From assembly GCF_039652555.1 (NCBI RefSeq), contig NZ_JBDJAF010000001.1, positions 310,001 through 374,000 of the forward strand: DNA of 64,000 nt. Direction: 5' to 3'. Of this stretch, positions 50,284 to 59,241 are shown piece after piece (within the stretch, counting starts at the first letter, position 1; the number at the start of each line of letters is the position of its first letter). The DNA is from Parafrigoribacterium mesophilum. Lineage in GTDB: Bacteria; Actinomycetota; Actinomycetes; Actinomycetales; Microbacteriaceae. The notes under the pieces are model-generated. The model was not told where the DNA came from, did no database searches, and saw only the letters and a list, made by a program, of their open reading frames with translations. Both the position numbers and the translations under genes were made by a program.

Positions 50284-53198
50284 CGCTTCTCCCTCCAACT
50301 GGTAATCACGAGGATCACCGTCAACAGTCCTGCCGCGGCAAGCGCTATCGGTAGGGCGACACTCACCAGGTCGCTCGCGACCTCGCGCAGATACAACCAC
50401 GCGAGTGCTCCGGCGATTGCGACCGCAGGAATCCCGATGATAAGCCCCTCGATCACTTGCACGGTTCGCACTTGTCCAGCACTCCAGCCCATGGCCCGCA
50501 TCGTCGCCCACTGCTCACGGCGGCGCTCGAGGTCGATGCGCCGCGCGATCACCGAGAGCACGATGCCAGCGATGAGCGCGACCGCCCCGAGCACGAGCTG
50601 CGCGATAAAGGCCTGATCGACCGCGAACACGCCGAGCGCCGAGGCGCCTGCCGCCGCGCGCCCCTCGATGAGCGTCACTGTGACGGCAGCCGCTGCGACC
50701 GCGACGACGACGGTCGCGAGCAGCTGCACCACGGCATTCAGCCGGTGAACGGTCACCTGCCGGAGCGCAAGGCGCCAGGTGGAGGTCACCCACGCCTGCG
50801 CTTCCGCCATCCGGTGCCTCCGCTTGCCGCGTCGCAGCGGACGGATGCCGGAAGCGAGCGGCCTCACACCAAGCACGACCGCCAGCGTCGAGGTCGCCAC
50901 GAGCGCGGCGACGGATCCCCCGACCGCGATGCTCACGGCGGAGCGCGAACTTGCCAGCAGAAGCGCGATCACCCCCGCAATGGCAATGATCGCGAGAGAC
51001 ACGAGTTCCTCGGCGGCCATCCAGCGCGCGATGCGCCGTCGTCGCCAGCCGATCGTGCGCATGACGGATGCCTGCGCACGTCGGCCCGGAACACCCGCGA
51101 GCTGCACGGCGGCGAGCAGGAGGGCCGCCGCGCCGAGGGCGACGGCGAGCACCGCAAAGCTCGTGTTCGAGACGGCGAGGTCGACGCGGGCTGCCGCACC
51201 GAGCTCCGACCACCGCTGAGTCACCGACCCGAGCGGTCCGACCTCCTGCTTCGCGTCCGGATCGGTGACACCGAAGGCGTAGTTGTCGACGTGCACCGTG
51301 ACGTCGGTGGGCGAGGAACCCGACACGATCGTCGCGCTGAAGCCGAGCTTCTCGATAGCCTGGGCGACGTCGGCGACCTTCGCCACCGCATCCGCCGAGT
51401 AGGCGTCGATGCCCGCGACGCGCACGCGCACCGCGTTGATCGGCGCGTCCTGTCCCCAGGCTGCCGCCGACGCGATCGAGGCGATCGCCACGGTGTCCTG
51501 ACTGACGAGTCCCAGCCCGGTGACGCTCGGCTTCATCTCGACCGCCTTGGTCGCTTCCGGCGAGGATCCGGAAATCAGGGTCGAGCCAACCGGCTCATAG
51601 GCACCGAGCGGAACCTTGCTCAGACCCGGCTGCAGGTCCGTGATCCCGTCGAGCGTAAACCCGCCGACTGCGACGGCCGGGGCATACCAGGTATCGGCGT
51701 TCGTGAGCTCCGAGACCAGGTGGAAGTCCAGCTTCGGCGAGAATACGCTTTCCCGACCCGGCACGGTGCCGTCCGGCAGTAGTGGTATCGGGTTCGGGAA
51801 ACGGATCTCGTTGGCCCAGGGATCCAGGAACCCGGTGGCAGTCATTCCGACCTCGACGCCATCGGCAGTGGTGTTCTCGATGACGAAGTCCGGGGAGGCA
51901 ACCGAACCTACGATGGAAAGCCCCAGGGCTTGCGCGACAACGGTGCCATGGACGCCCTTTGCGCTCGCCCCTGGCCAGGCGAGAACCACCGGCGTCGGCG
52001 AGGCGGGGTTGAGAAGCCGGGATGCGTCGACCTCGCTCGACCCTACGAGAGCCCCTGAATCGGGGGACCGGATGCTGTTGGGGAGGGTGTAGGGGAAAGA
52101 CGAGCCGGGTTCGCTCTGAACGGAGTCGGTGGTCGGGCCGAAAGCCGATACCTCGATCGAGGCCTCCAGCGGTGCGGGGCCCACGTCACGCACGAGCATC
52201 GGGACGTAGGGAGGGGAATCGAAGCTGACTTGGCCAGTGGCCTGGGGATCCTTGTTGAGTCGCTCGAACTCCGCCCGCTCCTCAGGGGTGTTCGTATAAC
52301 CCGTCGCGTTCTGCTCCTCCCTCATCCGGAGGAACCGTTCCGCATACTCGCTCTGTGACGATTCGGCCCAGTCGACAACGCCCTCCTCCGGCAGCGTGCC
52401 GTCCGCGGCGAGCTCGCTGAGTGGCGCGAGGAAGTCGCCCGCGTCCCTCAGCAACGCGCGTTCGGCATCCGGGTCGACGAGGGTGATGCGCGTCGACCGA
52501 TTCGTGACGTTGGCGATATCGAACAGGATGTAGTCGCCCTCGATCGTGTCGGAGGTGCCCCAACTGGGGCCGGAGCCGGTGGGGTCTTCTGCGGTGACGA
52601 TGTGCCGCCGATCCGCGTCGCCGCACGTCTTGGACAGGGCAGGATACGTTTTGGGCGTCACGCGGACGCCGTTGATCGTGCACGAGGTGGGCACCGGCCC
52701 AGGCTGCGGGCGTTCATCGAGGACGACGGACCGGCTGACCTGAGACAGGACCTTCTTGCCGACGCCGTCGTCGGTCCAGAACGTCGTCGTCACTCGGAAA
52801 ACCTGCGGATGTACCTCCGCGTCGATGGCGCTCTTCGGGACGGCGATCTGCAGGGGACGGGGCGCGAAGGCGAGCACGTCCACTTCGCCGATGGGCGCAG
52901 CGACGTCGATGCCGGGAACCGTCCGGATGGCGGCGAGATCGTCGAGCGTGAGCGCCTTCTCGCCCGCCGAAAGCGTGTTCGGGGCGAGGAGTCCGGCCAA
53001 ATCTCCCTGATTGCCGTTCGCCGTCACGAGAATGTCGTAGGCGCCTCGCCAGTTCGCATCGAGCAGGGACTGCAGGCGTTCGGCCGCCGTCGCGCTGATC
53101 CCGGCGGCAGCAAGGCTCACGAGCGCGAGAAGCGCGACCGCGACAAGTCTCGGCCTATCGCGTCCGACACGGCGAAGAGAGGAGGGTGTGACCGCCAA
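50280..53198 (-). CDS. Large FtsX-type ABC permease
   Basis: 972 residues. One membrane helix near the N-terminus (LVAVALLALVSLAAAG), a big extracytoplasmic part of about 600 residues, then two FtsX modules toward the C-terminus (around 680-790 with GRRAQASVMRTIGWRRRRI, and 830-965 with LERRREQWATMRAMGWSAGQ). The start is TTG at 53198 with AAAGGAGGA upstream. It works with the ATPase next to it, probably moving lipid, peptide or lipoprotein cargo outward. Confidence 0.88.
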   Translation of the reverse strand: MAVTPSSLRRVGRDRPRLVAVALLALVSLAAAGISATAAERLQSLLDANWRGAYDILVTANGNQGDLAGLLAPNTLSAGEKALTLDDLAAIRTVPGIDVAAPIGEVDVLAFAPRPLQIAVPKSAIDAEVHPQVFRVTTTFWTDDGVGKKVLSQVSRSVVLDERPQPGPVPTSCTINGVRVTPKTYPALSKTCGDADRRHIVTAEDPTGSGPSWGTSDTIEGDYILFDIANVTNRSTRITLVDPDAERALLRDAGDFLAPLSELAADGTLPEEGVVDWAESSQSEYAERFLRMREEQNATGYTNTPEERAEFERLNKDPQATGQVSFDSPPYVPMLVRDVGPAPLEASIEVSAFGPTTDSVQSEPGSSFPYTLPNSIRSPDSGALVGSSEVDASRLLNPASPTPVVLAWPGASAKGVHGTVVAQALGLSIVGSVASPDFVIENTTADGVEVGMTATGFLDPWANEIRFPNPIPLLPDGTVPGRESVFSPKLDFHLVSELTNADTWYAPAVAVGGFTLDGITDLQPGLSKVPLGAYEPVGSTLISGSSPEATKAVEMKPSVTGLGLVSQDTVAIASIASAAAWGQDAPINAVRVRVAGIDAYSADAVAKVADVAQAIEKLGFSATIVSGSSPTDVTVHVDNYAFGVTDPDAKQEVGPLGSVTQRWSELGAAARVDLAVSNTSFAVLAVALGAAALLLAAVQLAGVPGRRAQASVMRTIGWRRRRIARWMAAEELVSLAIIAIAGVIALLLASSRSAVSIAVGGSVAALVATSTLAVVLGVRPLASGIRPLRRGKRRHRMAEAQAWVTSTWRLALRQVTVHRLNAVVQLLATVVVAVAAAAVTVTLIEGRAAAGASALGVFAVDQAFIAQLVLGAVALIAGIVLSVIARRIDLERRREQWATMRAMGWSAGQVRTVQVIEGLIIGIPAVAIAGALAWLYLREVASDLVSVALPIALAAAGLLTVILVITSWREKR

Positions 53199-53629
53199 TC
53201 AGTCCTCCTTTGGGTGAGCGGATGTCACAACTCTAATCAGGAGAGACCTCGGGACGAGAGCTTTCGACCACTATTGCGTCCCTAATGGCAGGACTGACGG
53301 GAAGGCTTCTCGAGACCAGCGCAACGGGACGCGAACCGTCGCCGCGCGTATGAACTCGGCGCATTGATAGTCGCGGAGTTCATTGACCGAGGCCCGATCG
53401 GTAGGTCCACGGATCGGCCGAGTTGCGTCGCATGCTCGCGTACGTCGCCTCCACACCGGAATGCGGCTGGGGCCGGACAAGGCGCGACCCGCGCAGTCCT
53501 CTGTGATCGAGTCACCGCGCAGTCAGCGTCACCCTGATGCACGTATACCTCGCGCGGAAACAGTCCACCCACGGGTGTGTTGTCTTCAGCAACATACTTA
53601 TCGGCTCGTAATCCTTGGAATGCGAACCC
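53199..53629. other. Gene-free interval
   Basis: About 430 bp between the FtsX start and the AlbA_2 gene end. Several short frames on both strands give no domain and no clear start. It marks the change to lower GC in the AlbA_2 gene, so an island edge may lie here. Confidence 0.5.
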
Positions 53630-54985
53630 TCATGTAGGCTCGGTTGCCCCAAACATCGCGCTGTCCACTCGGCAGGCCGCTCGGCGAAGTGCATCTGCGA
53701 CTCTAGATTCGATAGCGTAATAGTGATCAAAACACGTCTTCATGAGCCCAAGGATCTCGTCTACATTTAAACGGATCTGATCGTCATCCAGGCTCTTAAT
53801 CGCCTCCAAGAAGCGCTGCCCTTCGCGAGGTGATTCGAGCTTGATGTCCGCGACTTGGCCCGCTACAACTAAGTCGTAGTTACGTCTCCGCTCAACCGTC
53901 GAAAGATGCTGGGCATCCGCTCGAGGTGGATTTGATTTCATTTCGTCTGCGGTCGTGAGTCGCTCGAGTAGCTTTCGCTTTGCAGGCGACCGCGTAGCCA
54001 CCCCTTCGACGTACTCGAGGAGGCCCTGGTGCGACATGCGTGCAAGGACACGGTAGAACTGCACGGGGAGAAAGCCTGTAGGTCCAGTGGCAGTCTGCCG
54101 AATGTACTGCTCCGGATTTCCAACGTTTTGTCGACCAAGGAAGTCATTCAGGACATCATCGCTGGAAAGCGCAGTGCGCACGATGCGCTCTGTCCCGATT
54201 GTGATTGCAGTGGCGGGCTGCAACTGCCCTACCAGCTTCAGAGTGGGTGCCCCGGCCACTTCGTCGAACTCACCCTCCTTGATGAACGAAATCTGATCGA
54301 GTAGTGCTTCATCGATCAGGACCTTTTGTCCGGTTGGCCCTTGCAGAAGGTTTTCCGAGAAGTCTAAGATCGCGGCGTTTGCGGCCCCGGCTCGAACAAG
54401 GGTTTCAATATGCCTCATCATCGCCCTTTGCTCCCGCAACTTGGCGTCATCCAAAAGGCGCTTCAACTCCGAGAACTTGATCCTCTGAGTACGGGAGTTG
54501 TATCTATATAAAATGTCTCCTTCGAGAAGGTTCGCGTTTTGTTGTTGGTAGTTCTTTTTGGCAACAAGTGGCTTGTCGTCGGATTCGAAGGTATAGATGG
54601 CACCCACTGTGAGGCCGTTCGGCAACTCAATCAAGCCAAGCGTCCAATGAATTTCCGGCGAAAAGAGGTCGTTAAGGTCCTCAGCCAGCTTCGCCTGATC
54701 AAGATTGTCGAAGTTAGACCTGGCTTTAGTCGTCAGACCGATCGCGGTGCGTGGGTTATCTTTGATCCCGAAAAATATGTAGCCGCCACGGGTGTTGGCG
54801 AAAGCAGCCATCGTGCGCGCGTAGAGACCGATTGAGCCCCAAGTGAAGGTCTCCTTGAACTCCTTTGTAGAACCTTCCCGCGTTAGTACGTGGAGAACGC
54901 CCTCGTTCTCCCTCGTCTTGACAAGGTTGGCTGTTGCCGAACCAGTAAAGGGATTCTCGCCTGCGCGCAATACATCGCCTCCCAT
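53630..54985 (-). CDS. AlbA_2/Schlafen-type putative DNA-binding protein
   Basis: About 451 residues. The AlbA_2 domain is near the N-terminus: STKEFKETFTWGSIGLYART and MAAFANTRGGYIFFGIKDN. The remaining 280 residues have no named domain; the LTTADEMKSNP region is charged and helical. Such proteins are common in mobile DNA and some defence loci; a defence role is not shown here. GC is visibly lower than the neighbours. Starts: ATG 54985, or TTG 54970 with a good GGGAGG site. Confidence 0.75.
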   Translation of the reverse strand: MGGDVLRAGENPFTGSATANLVKTRENEGVLHVLTREGSTKEFKETFTWGSIGLYARTMAAFANTRGGYIFFGIKDNPRTAIGLTTKARSNFDNLDQAKLAEDLNDLFSPEIHWTLGLIELPNGLTVGAIYTFESDDKPLVAKKNYQQQNANLLEGDILYRYNSRTQRIKFSELKRLLDDAKLREQRAMMRHIETLVRAGAANAAILDFSENLLQGPTGQKVLIDEALLDQISFIKEGEFDEVAGAPTLKLVGQLQPATAITIGTERIVRTALSSDDVLNDFLGRQNVGNPEQYIRQTATGPTGFLPVQFYRVLARMSHQGLLEYVEGVATRSPAKRKLLERLTTADEMKSNPPRADAQHLSTVERRRNYDLVVAGQVADIKLESPREGQRFLEAIKSLDDDQIRLNVDEILGLMKTCFDHYYAIESRVADALRRAACRVDSAMFGATEPT

Positions 54986-55126
54986 ATCGGAACTATTCCG
55001 CACTACGGTTCAAAGGTATTCCCCACTTGAGACACGCTGTGTAATGCGCGGCGGGGCAAGGACCCCAAGGGACGGCCTCCGTGAAGCGGTAGCCGACTTG
55101 TGGTTGGTGTCGCCGCCAGCTCGGGG

Positions 55127-55519
55127 CTAACGCATTAGCGTGACAGGGATCTCGACCTGCTGATCTTGCCCATTCACAAGACTGAAAGCCAGAATCGTGC
55201 CCACCTCGACCAGCCCGAGGCCGGCGTCGCGGTAGTGCACGATGATCGACTCGTCCGTCACTGTGACCGCACTCTGGTGGTAGTTCGCTTGAGTAGCGCT
55301 GGCGTTGTCGAACACGTGCGCGGTGATCTCGTCGTGGAACCGGACACCGAACCGCTTCCCACCGTTGCCGTCTGGCCCGTAGTAGTACACCCCGTATCCG
55401 AAGTACTCCACGTTTGGTGCCACCACCGGTTCTCCGAGACCCCACGTGACGGTCACGCTATCGCGCGATTCTTCGACGAGCACGGATGTGACGCGGCGAG
55501 GCAACAGATCATCAGTCAT
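55127..55519 (-). CDS. Hypothetical protein
   Basis: 130 residues, mostly beta-like (VTVTWGLGEPVVAPNVEYFG, VTVTDESIIVHYRDAG), no signal peptide, no known domain. ATG 55519 with GAGG close by. Located between the AlbA_2 gene and the integrase on the same strand, so likely element cargo. Confidence 0.55.
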   Translation of the reverse strand: MTDDLLPRRVTSVLVEESRDSVTVTWGLGEPVVAPNVEYFGYGVYYYGPDGNGGKRFGVRFHDEITAHVFDNASATQANYHQSAVTVTDESIIVHYRDAGLGLVEVGTILAFSLVNGQDQQVEIPVTLMR

Positions 55520-55775
55520 CCTCACACCCTAGAACTCTCGACTCCATGATGTCGCCGACAGGCATGCGAGTCGCCGACAGGCATGCGAGTCGCGAACACA
55601 TTAGGTAGCCCCGCTCACAACACGCCGAATGTCGTCATCCTCGCCTACGGATGTACTCGCGCACCTGGTGAGCATGAGTTCTCCACAGTCTCAGACCGAT
55701 TCCCCTCGTCGGGGCTTCCTCCGATCGAGCATGTTCCCTGGCGGCGTGCGCATCGCAGGCCAGGACGGTGGAATC

Positions 55776-56036
55776 ATGCCCAACCGAGAAGCGCTCGACG
55801 ACGCCTTGCAACGGGTCGGGCTCGCCTGCCTGATGTGGCACCCGGCGACCGGTGTTGACGAGCCGGGCTACGAGCTTGTCACCGATGTCGATTGGTGCCT
55901 TGAACCCGTCCGCGACCTCACGAAGGAGGAACGGAGCAGCTTGCGAGTAGCGATCGGTCGAGCAATCACCGATCCGACCGGCTATAGGCAAGACCTGTTC
56001 GACATATTACTTAGGCTCGCTCCCGATTCCGAGTAG
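55776..56036 (+). CDS. Small hypothetical protein
   Basis: 86 residues from MPNREALDDALQRVG; acidic, soluble (TDVDWCLEPVRDLTKEERSS). No known domain. The start is uncertain: the frame extends 49 residues upstream. Its end overlaps the integrase end tail to tail by 26 bp, so both lie in the mobile element. Confidence 0.5.
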   Translation: MPNREALDDALQRVGLACLMWHPATGVDEPGYELVTDVDWCLEPVRDLTKEERSSLRVAIGRAITDPTGYRQDLFDILLRLAPDSE

Positions 56037-57246
56037 TCATGCCCCAGGATCCGGTGTTCTCGTCCGACACACCGCCCGAGCACGACGCCGAGAACCTCTC
56101 GGCGGTGACGACGTAGCTGGCCCGCGTGATCGCCTCGTTTGCGTGCCCGAGGAGCCGGGAGGCGAGTGTGATGCCGGCAACCGCCTCCACGAGGGTCGCT
56201 GCCGTACGGCGGAAGATGTGAGACGAGAACTGGTCGACCGCAATCCCTGCCTCGCCCAGTGCCTGCTGGTTGTCGTTCACGAAGGTGCGCAGGAGCCGCT
56301 CGTAGTTGCTGACGCTGTACGGCCGGCCGTTCTGGGTGGCGAACAGATAGCTGCCCCGACCCTTCTCGGCGGCAGCGAGCCGCCTTCGTATTGCGGCGGC
56401 GGCGAAGCTGGGCAGTGCGACCCGTCGTGTCTGCCGTTCTCGTTTCGGGGATGCTTTGCGACTGAGGCCGTTCTGTCGGGTCTGGGTCAATGTTCCGTTG
56501 ATGAGCACGGTCGGTGGGTTCGTCGTCACGTCTACGTCCATGCGGCGCAGCGCGACGGTTTCCCCGATTCGTGCGCTGGTGCCGATCATGATGTCCATGC
56601 CGTCTTCGAGCTTGGCCACATCGGGACGCGGTCCGCCGGGCGTGCCGTCGGCTCGCCACGCATGGATCAGCTGCCGCACGACAGCGATTTGCTCGGGCGT
56701 CAGATAGGACTTCTTCTTGGGACTGTTCGGGAGTTTCTGGATGTCGCGGATCGGGTTGGTGGCGAGTGCGCCTTGCCGGACTGCCGAGCCGCAGACTTGG
56801 CTGAGGACGCCGCGGAGCTTGCGGGCGGCTGACGCCGATCGGGCGTCCAGGACCTTGCGCACGATCCGGTCGCACCGGCCGACGGTGAGTTCTTCGAGCC
56901 GGAGAGCGCCGCAGGTTGGCACGACGATGAGCCTGACCGTGTCCTCGTAGGCCTCAACACTGGACATTTCGATCCGGCCCGCGGCGCGGACCTCGGCCAG
57001 CCACACCGAGCAGGCTTGGGCGACTGTCGTGTCGGCAGACAGCTCGTCCGACGCCCCGGTGCTTAGCTCGGCGGCGCGCCGCCGCACGTTGGCGATCGCT
57101 TCCGCCTCGGTGGCGCCGGTCGCCTGCGGGTGGTGGGGTGCTCCGGCATCGTCTCTCATGTGCAGTCGTGCGCGGATGCGCCCGTTGGCGAGGGTGGTCA
57201 GTTGGATCGATCCCAGTTCCCCGGCCCGGGTGCGCGGCCTAGGCAT
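56011..57246 (-). CDS. Tyrosine-type site-specific integrase
   Basis: 411 residues. N-terminal arm-binding part (SIQLTTLANGRIRARL), core-binding SAM-like part (ADTTVAQACSVWLAEV), then the catalytic domain with R226 (TSARIGETVALR), H343/R346 (SSHIFRRTAAT), H368 (LLGHAN) and Tyr 378 (ASYVV): a complete set. It belongs to the actinophage/ICE integrase family. The start overlaps the excisionase end. Two related remnants lie at 33.36 and 44.85 kb. No attachment site is clear next to it. Confidence 0.93.
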   Translation of the reverse strand: MPRPRTRAGELGSIQLTTLANGRIRARLHMRDDAGAPHHPQATGATEAEAIANVRRRAAELSTGASDELSADTTVAQACSVWLAEVRAAGRIEMSSVEAYEDTVRLIVVPTCGALRLEELTVGRCDRIVRKVLDARSASAARKLRGVLSQVCGSAVRQGALATNPIRDIQKLPNSPKKKSYLTPEQIAVVRQLIHAWRADGTPGGPRPDVAKLEDGMDIMIGTSARIGETVALRRMDVDVTTNPPTVLINGTLTQTRQNGLSRKASPKRERQTRRVALPSFAAAAIRRRLAAAEKGRGSYLFATQNGRPYSVSNYERLLRTFVNDNQQALGEAGIAVDQFSSHIFRRTAATLVEAVAGITLASRLLGHANEAITRASYVVTAERFSASCSGGVSDENTGSWGMTTRNRERA

Positions 57247-57439
57247 GAGTCTCCAGAGCCTCGAACCAGCGCATGACGGCATCCAGTTCGTAGCGGACGT
57301 GCTTGCCCAGTTTTCGGTAGGGCGGCCCGGATTTGGTCAGTCGCCAGTCCTCGAGGGTGCGTGGCGATATCTGGAGAAGTTTCCCGACTTCGTTCTGGGT
57401 CAAGATCCTGGGTAGCGGCGGAGCCGTGTTCTCGTCCAT
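57239..57439 (-). CDS. Excisionase (MerR-like HTH)
   Basis: 66 residues: ILTQNEVGKLLQISPRTLEDW is the MerR-like/excisionase HTH, then YRKLGKHVRYELDAVMRWFE. It overlaps the integrase start by 8 bp, as in ICE and phage xis-int pairs. ATG 57439 gives MDENTAPPLP. A partial duplicate of the gene lies upstream at 57537. Confidence 0.88.
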   Translation of the reverse strand: MDENTAPPLPRILTQNEVGKLLQISPRTLEDWRLTKSGPPYRKLGKHVRYELDAVMRWFEALETHA

Positions 57440-57536
57440 ACCGGGGAGGTGCGCGCCGTGATCACGGAAATTACCGTAGCGGCCGGTACTCGGCGGTACT
57501 CGTCGCTGCACGGCTGGCAGGAACGGCCGATCAGAA

Positions 57537-57629
57537 GGCGGCCCGGATTTGGTCAGGCGCCAGTCCTCGAGGGTCCGTGGCGATATCTGGAGAAGGTTCC
57601 CCACTTCGTTCTGGGTCAAGATCCTGGGA
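57537..57629 (-). pseudogene. Duplicated excisionase fragment
   Basis: 93 bp match 57323-57415 with 4 differences, spaced exactly 214 bp away. The match covers the HTH part (LTQNEVGNLLQISPRTLEDW and RLTKSGPP) and then stops. The rest of the gene is missing, so the copy is a scrap. Confidence 0.85.
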
Positions 57630-57700
57630 GGCGCGGGAGCGCCGGCTCTTGGTCGATTTCACGCTGACTCCACCGCCCCTGGAATCCGTCCTGAAACAAC

Positions 57701-58624
57701 TCACGAATAGCCGCGAGCGTCGCCCTCGGCTGAGTGTGTCGGCGTGATGAACACCGAGAGTAGTTTCGTGACCTGATCGTTCGTCTGCTTCCAGCGCTCG
57801 AAGGCGTCGAGAGGCGGGACGAAGCGCTCAACGAACCAACTCCCGACCAACCGGGTCGTCTCGATGACGTACATACAGTACTCCATGAGCGTCTTGTCGT
57901 CGCGTTGCAGCCCGCCCTTCTCGAAGTCGAAGAAGTTCGCCGTCGCCCACGCCTGACCATGTGCCGCAGCCGAGAGGCCCGAGTACACCACACGCGCTTC
58001 TGGGTAAATTGCACCGAGCATTCCCGTCGCGAGCGAAGTGGGCCCCAACTTCTCCAACTTGAGGTTGTGAGCGGTCATCCATCCACGAAGGCCATCGCGA
58101 TACGCGTCAACCGGATGCGTCGCCTCGATCTCCAGCGGCAGTCGCCGAAGTCGTGCACCGAGGCGTTCGGGATAGTCCATGTCGAAATCCTCAATTGATG
58201 CATGCCGCGCGAACAGCTCCGCCGGTGTGTCCGCCTTCAGGAGGTAATAGACGCGTCCGTACGCTTCGATCGCCCCGCGCGTCACCGTTGCCAGGGGAAC
58301 GGACAGTGCGCGCGAAGAGCGGGCCAACTCAAACAGCGCGAACCCGTGCTCGCGAGCCGCGTCCGCCGTACGACCAAGAGTTGCCCGCGCACTCACGAAC
58401 GGCAGATTGCCGTCCCAAGCCGGTGACGCGTTCAGGACCGCCGACTCCATCGACAACACCCATTCAGAAGGCAAAGCCCACGGAGACAGACACTCGCAAC
58501 TCAGCGCTGCCGCGACTTTGAGCACGCGCAAAAGGCCGGCAGTGAGCTCGCGCCTGTCCCGCTCGAGCATCGTGAGCACGCTCATCTTCCCTTCGCGCTT
58601 GAGCGATCTATCAGTGACACGCAT
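57701..58624 (-). CDS. Hypothetical cytoplasmic protein near the integrase
   Basis: About 307 residues, helical, no signal peptide. Notable piece: VVYSGLSAAAHGQAWATAN, which resembles DUF5677/HEPN-like abortive-infection proteins, but the link is weak. The frame extends far upstream; ATG 58624 is a guess (ATG 58585 and a GTG near 58652 are options). Its place beside the integrase-excisionase pair suggests element cargo. Confidence 0.55.
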   Translation of the reverse strand: MRVTDRSLKREGKMSVLTMLERDRRELTAGLLRVLKVAAALSCECLSPWALPSEWVLSMESAVLNASPAWDGNLPFVSARATLGRTADAAREHGFALFELARSSRALSVPLATVTRGAIEAYGRVYYLLKADTPAELFARHASIEDFDMDYPERLGARLRRLPLEIEATHPVDAYRDGLRGWMTAHNLKLEKLGPTSLATGMLGAIYPEARVVYSGLSAAAHGQAWATANFFDFEKGGLQRDDKTLMEYCMYVIETTRLVGSWFVERFVPPLDAFERWKQTNDQVTKLLSVFITPTHSAEGDARGYS

Positions 58625-58932
58625 TGACTGGTAACCACTCGATTCATTCACTTTACGTGGCGCGGCGGTCTGGCCATCGGAAGCCTGCGGGAAGGCGACA
58701 ATCTTCGTACCGACGTCCACCCTCCCACGAGGCTCGCGACGCGATCCTGGCCGAGGGAGCCGCCCCGTTGAACTCGACCTGAGTACGGCATCCCGGCTGT
58801 CGTAGGCACGGGGAACGTTACGGCGCTGTTGCACACAGGCCAAATTGTCTCCGTCGACGGCGGGCCGGGACTGTGCTGCCGCTCGAAACCCGCTGAGGCG
58901 GGATTTCCGGCCGAATAGCCCCGGGCTTGCGG
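58625..58932. other. Interval between the element cargo and the metal island
   Basis: About 308 bp. The only recognisable content is the PEP-swivel remnant on the plus strand. It marks the junction between the integrase region and the metal-resistance island. Confidence 0.5.
58781..58873 (+). pseudogene. Remnant of a PEP-utilising swivel domain
   Basis: The plus strand reads EYGIPAVVGTGNVTALLHTG then QIVSVDG, which fits the stretch after the phosphohistidine in PEP-synthase/rifampin-phosphotransferase-type mobile domains (xxGIPAVVGTGxAT...G..V.VDG). The His-bearing part is absent and a stop lies three codons upstream, so it is a gene scrap. Confidence 0.6.
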
Positions 58933-59241
58933 TTATCGGTGTTTCTCCACCGCCTGGACGAGCTGCTCCACCGTGGGGAGCCGCGAAATCCGGCCATCGG
59001 TGTAGTACACCCGGCAGGCGATGTCTGTGGTTCGGCCGCCAGTTGGGAACGCGTCCGCGCCGTCGATGAGGATGGTCGGGGAACCGGCGAACCACACCGC
59101 CGCCGCCTCGTCGCTTGTGGTGAGTAAGCGGTAGCCGACCGTCACCTCGCGTGCGCCGACGGTGTCCAGCGCAACGCGAAGGCGCCGGCCGGCTTCTTCC
59201 CAATTCGGGCAGTCCTCGATGTGTACCACTTCAGTCTTCAT
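58933..59241 (-). CDS. Thioredoxin-like small protein of mer/metal islands
   Basis: 102 residues beginning MKTEVVHIEDCPNWEEAGRR with a single Cys at the active-site turn (EDCPNW), followed by TSDEAAAVWFAGSPTILIDG, the cis-Pro region of a thioredoxin fold. Similar proteins lie next to mercury and metal genes in actinobacteria. ATG 59241 overlaps the end of the CDF gene by 11 bp. Role unknown. Confidence 0.75.
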   Translation of the reverse strand: MKTEVVHIEDCPNWEEAGRRLRVALDTVGAREVTVGYRLLTTSDEAAAVWFAGSPTILIDGADAFPTGGRTTDIACRVYYTDGRISRLPTVEQLVQAVEKHR

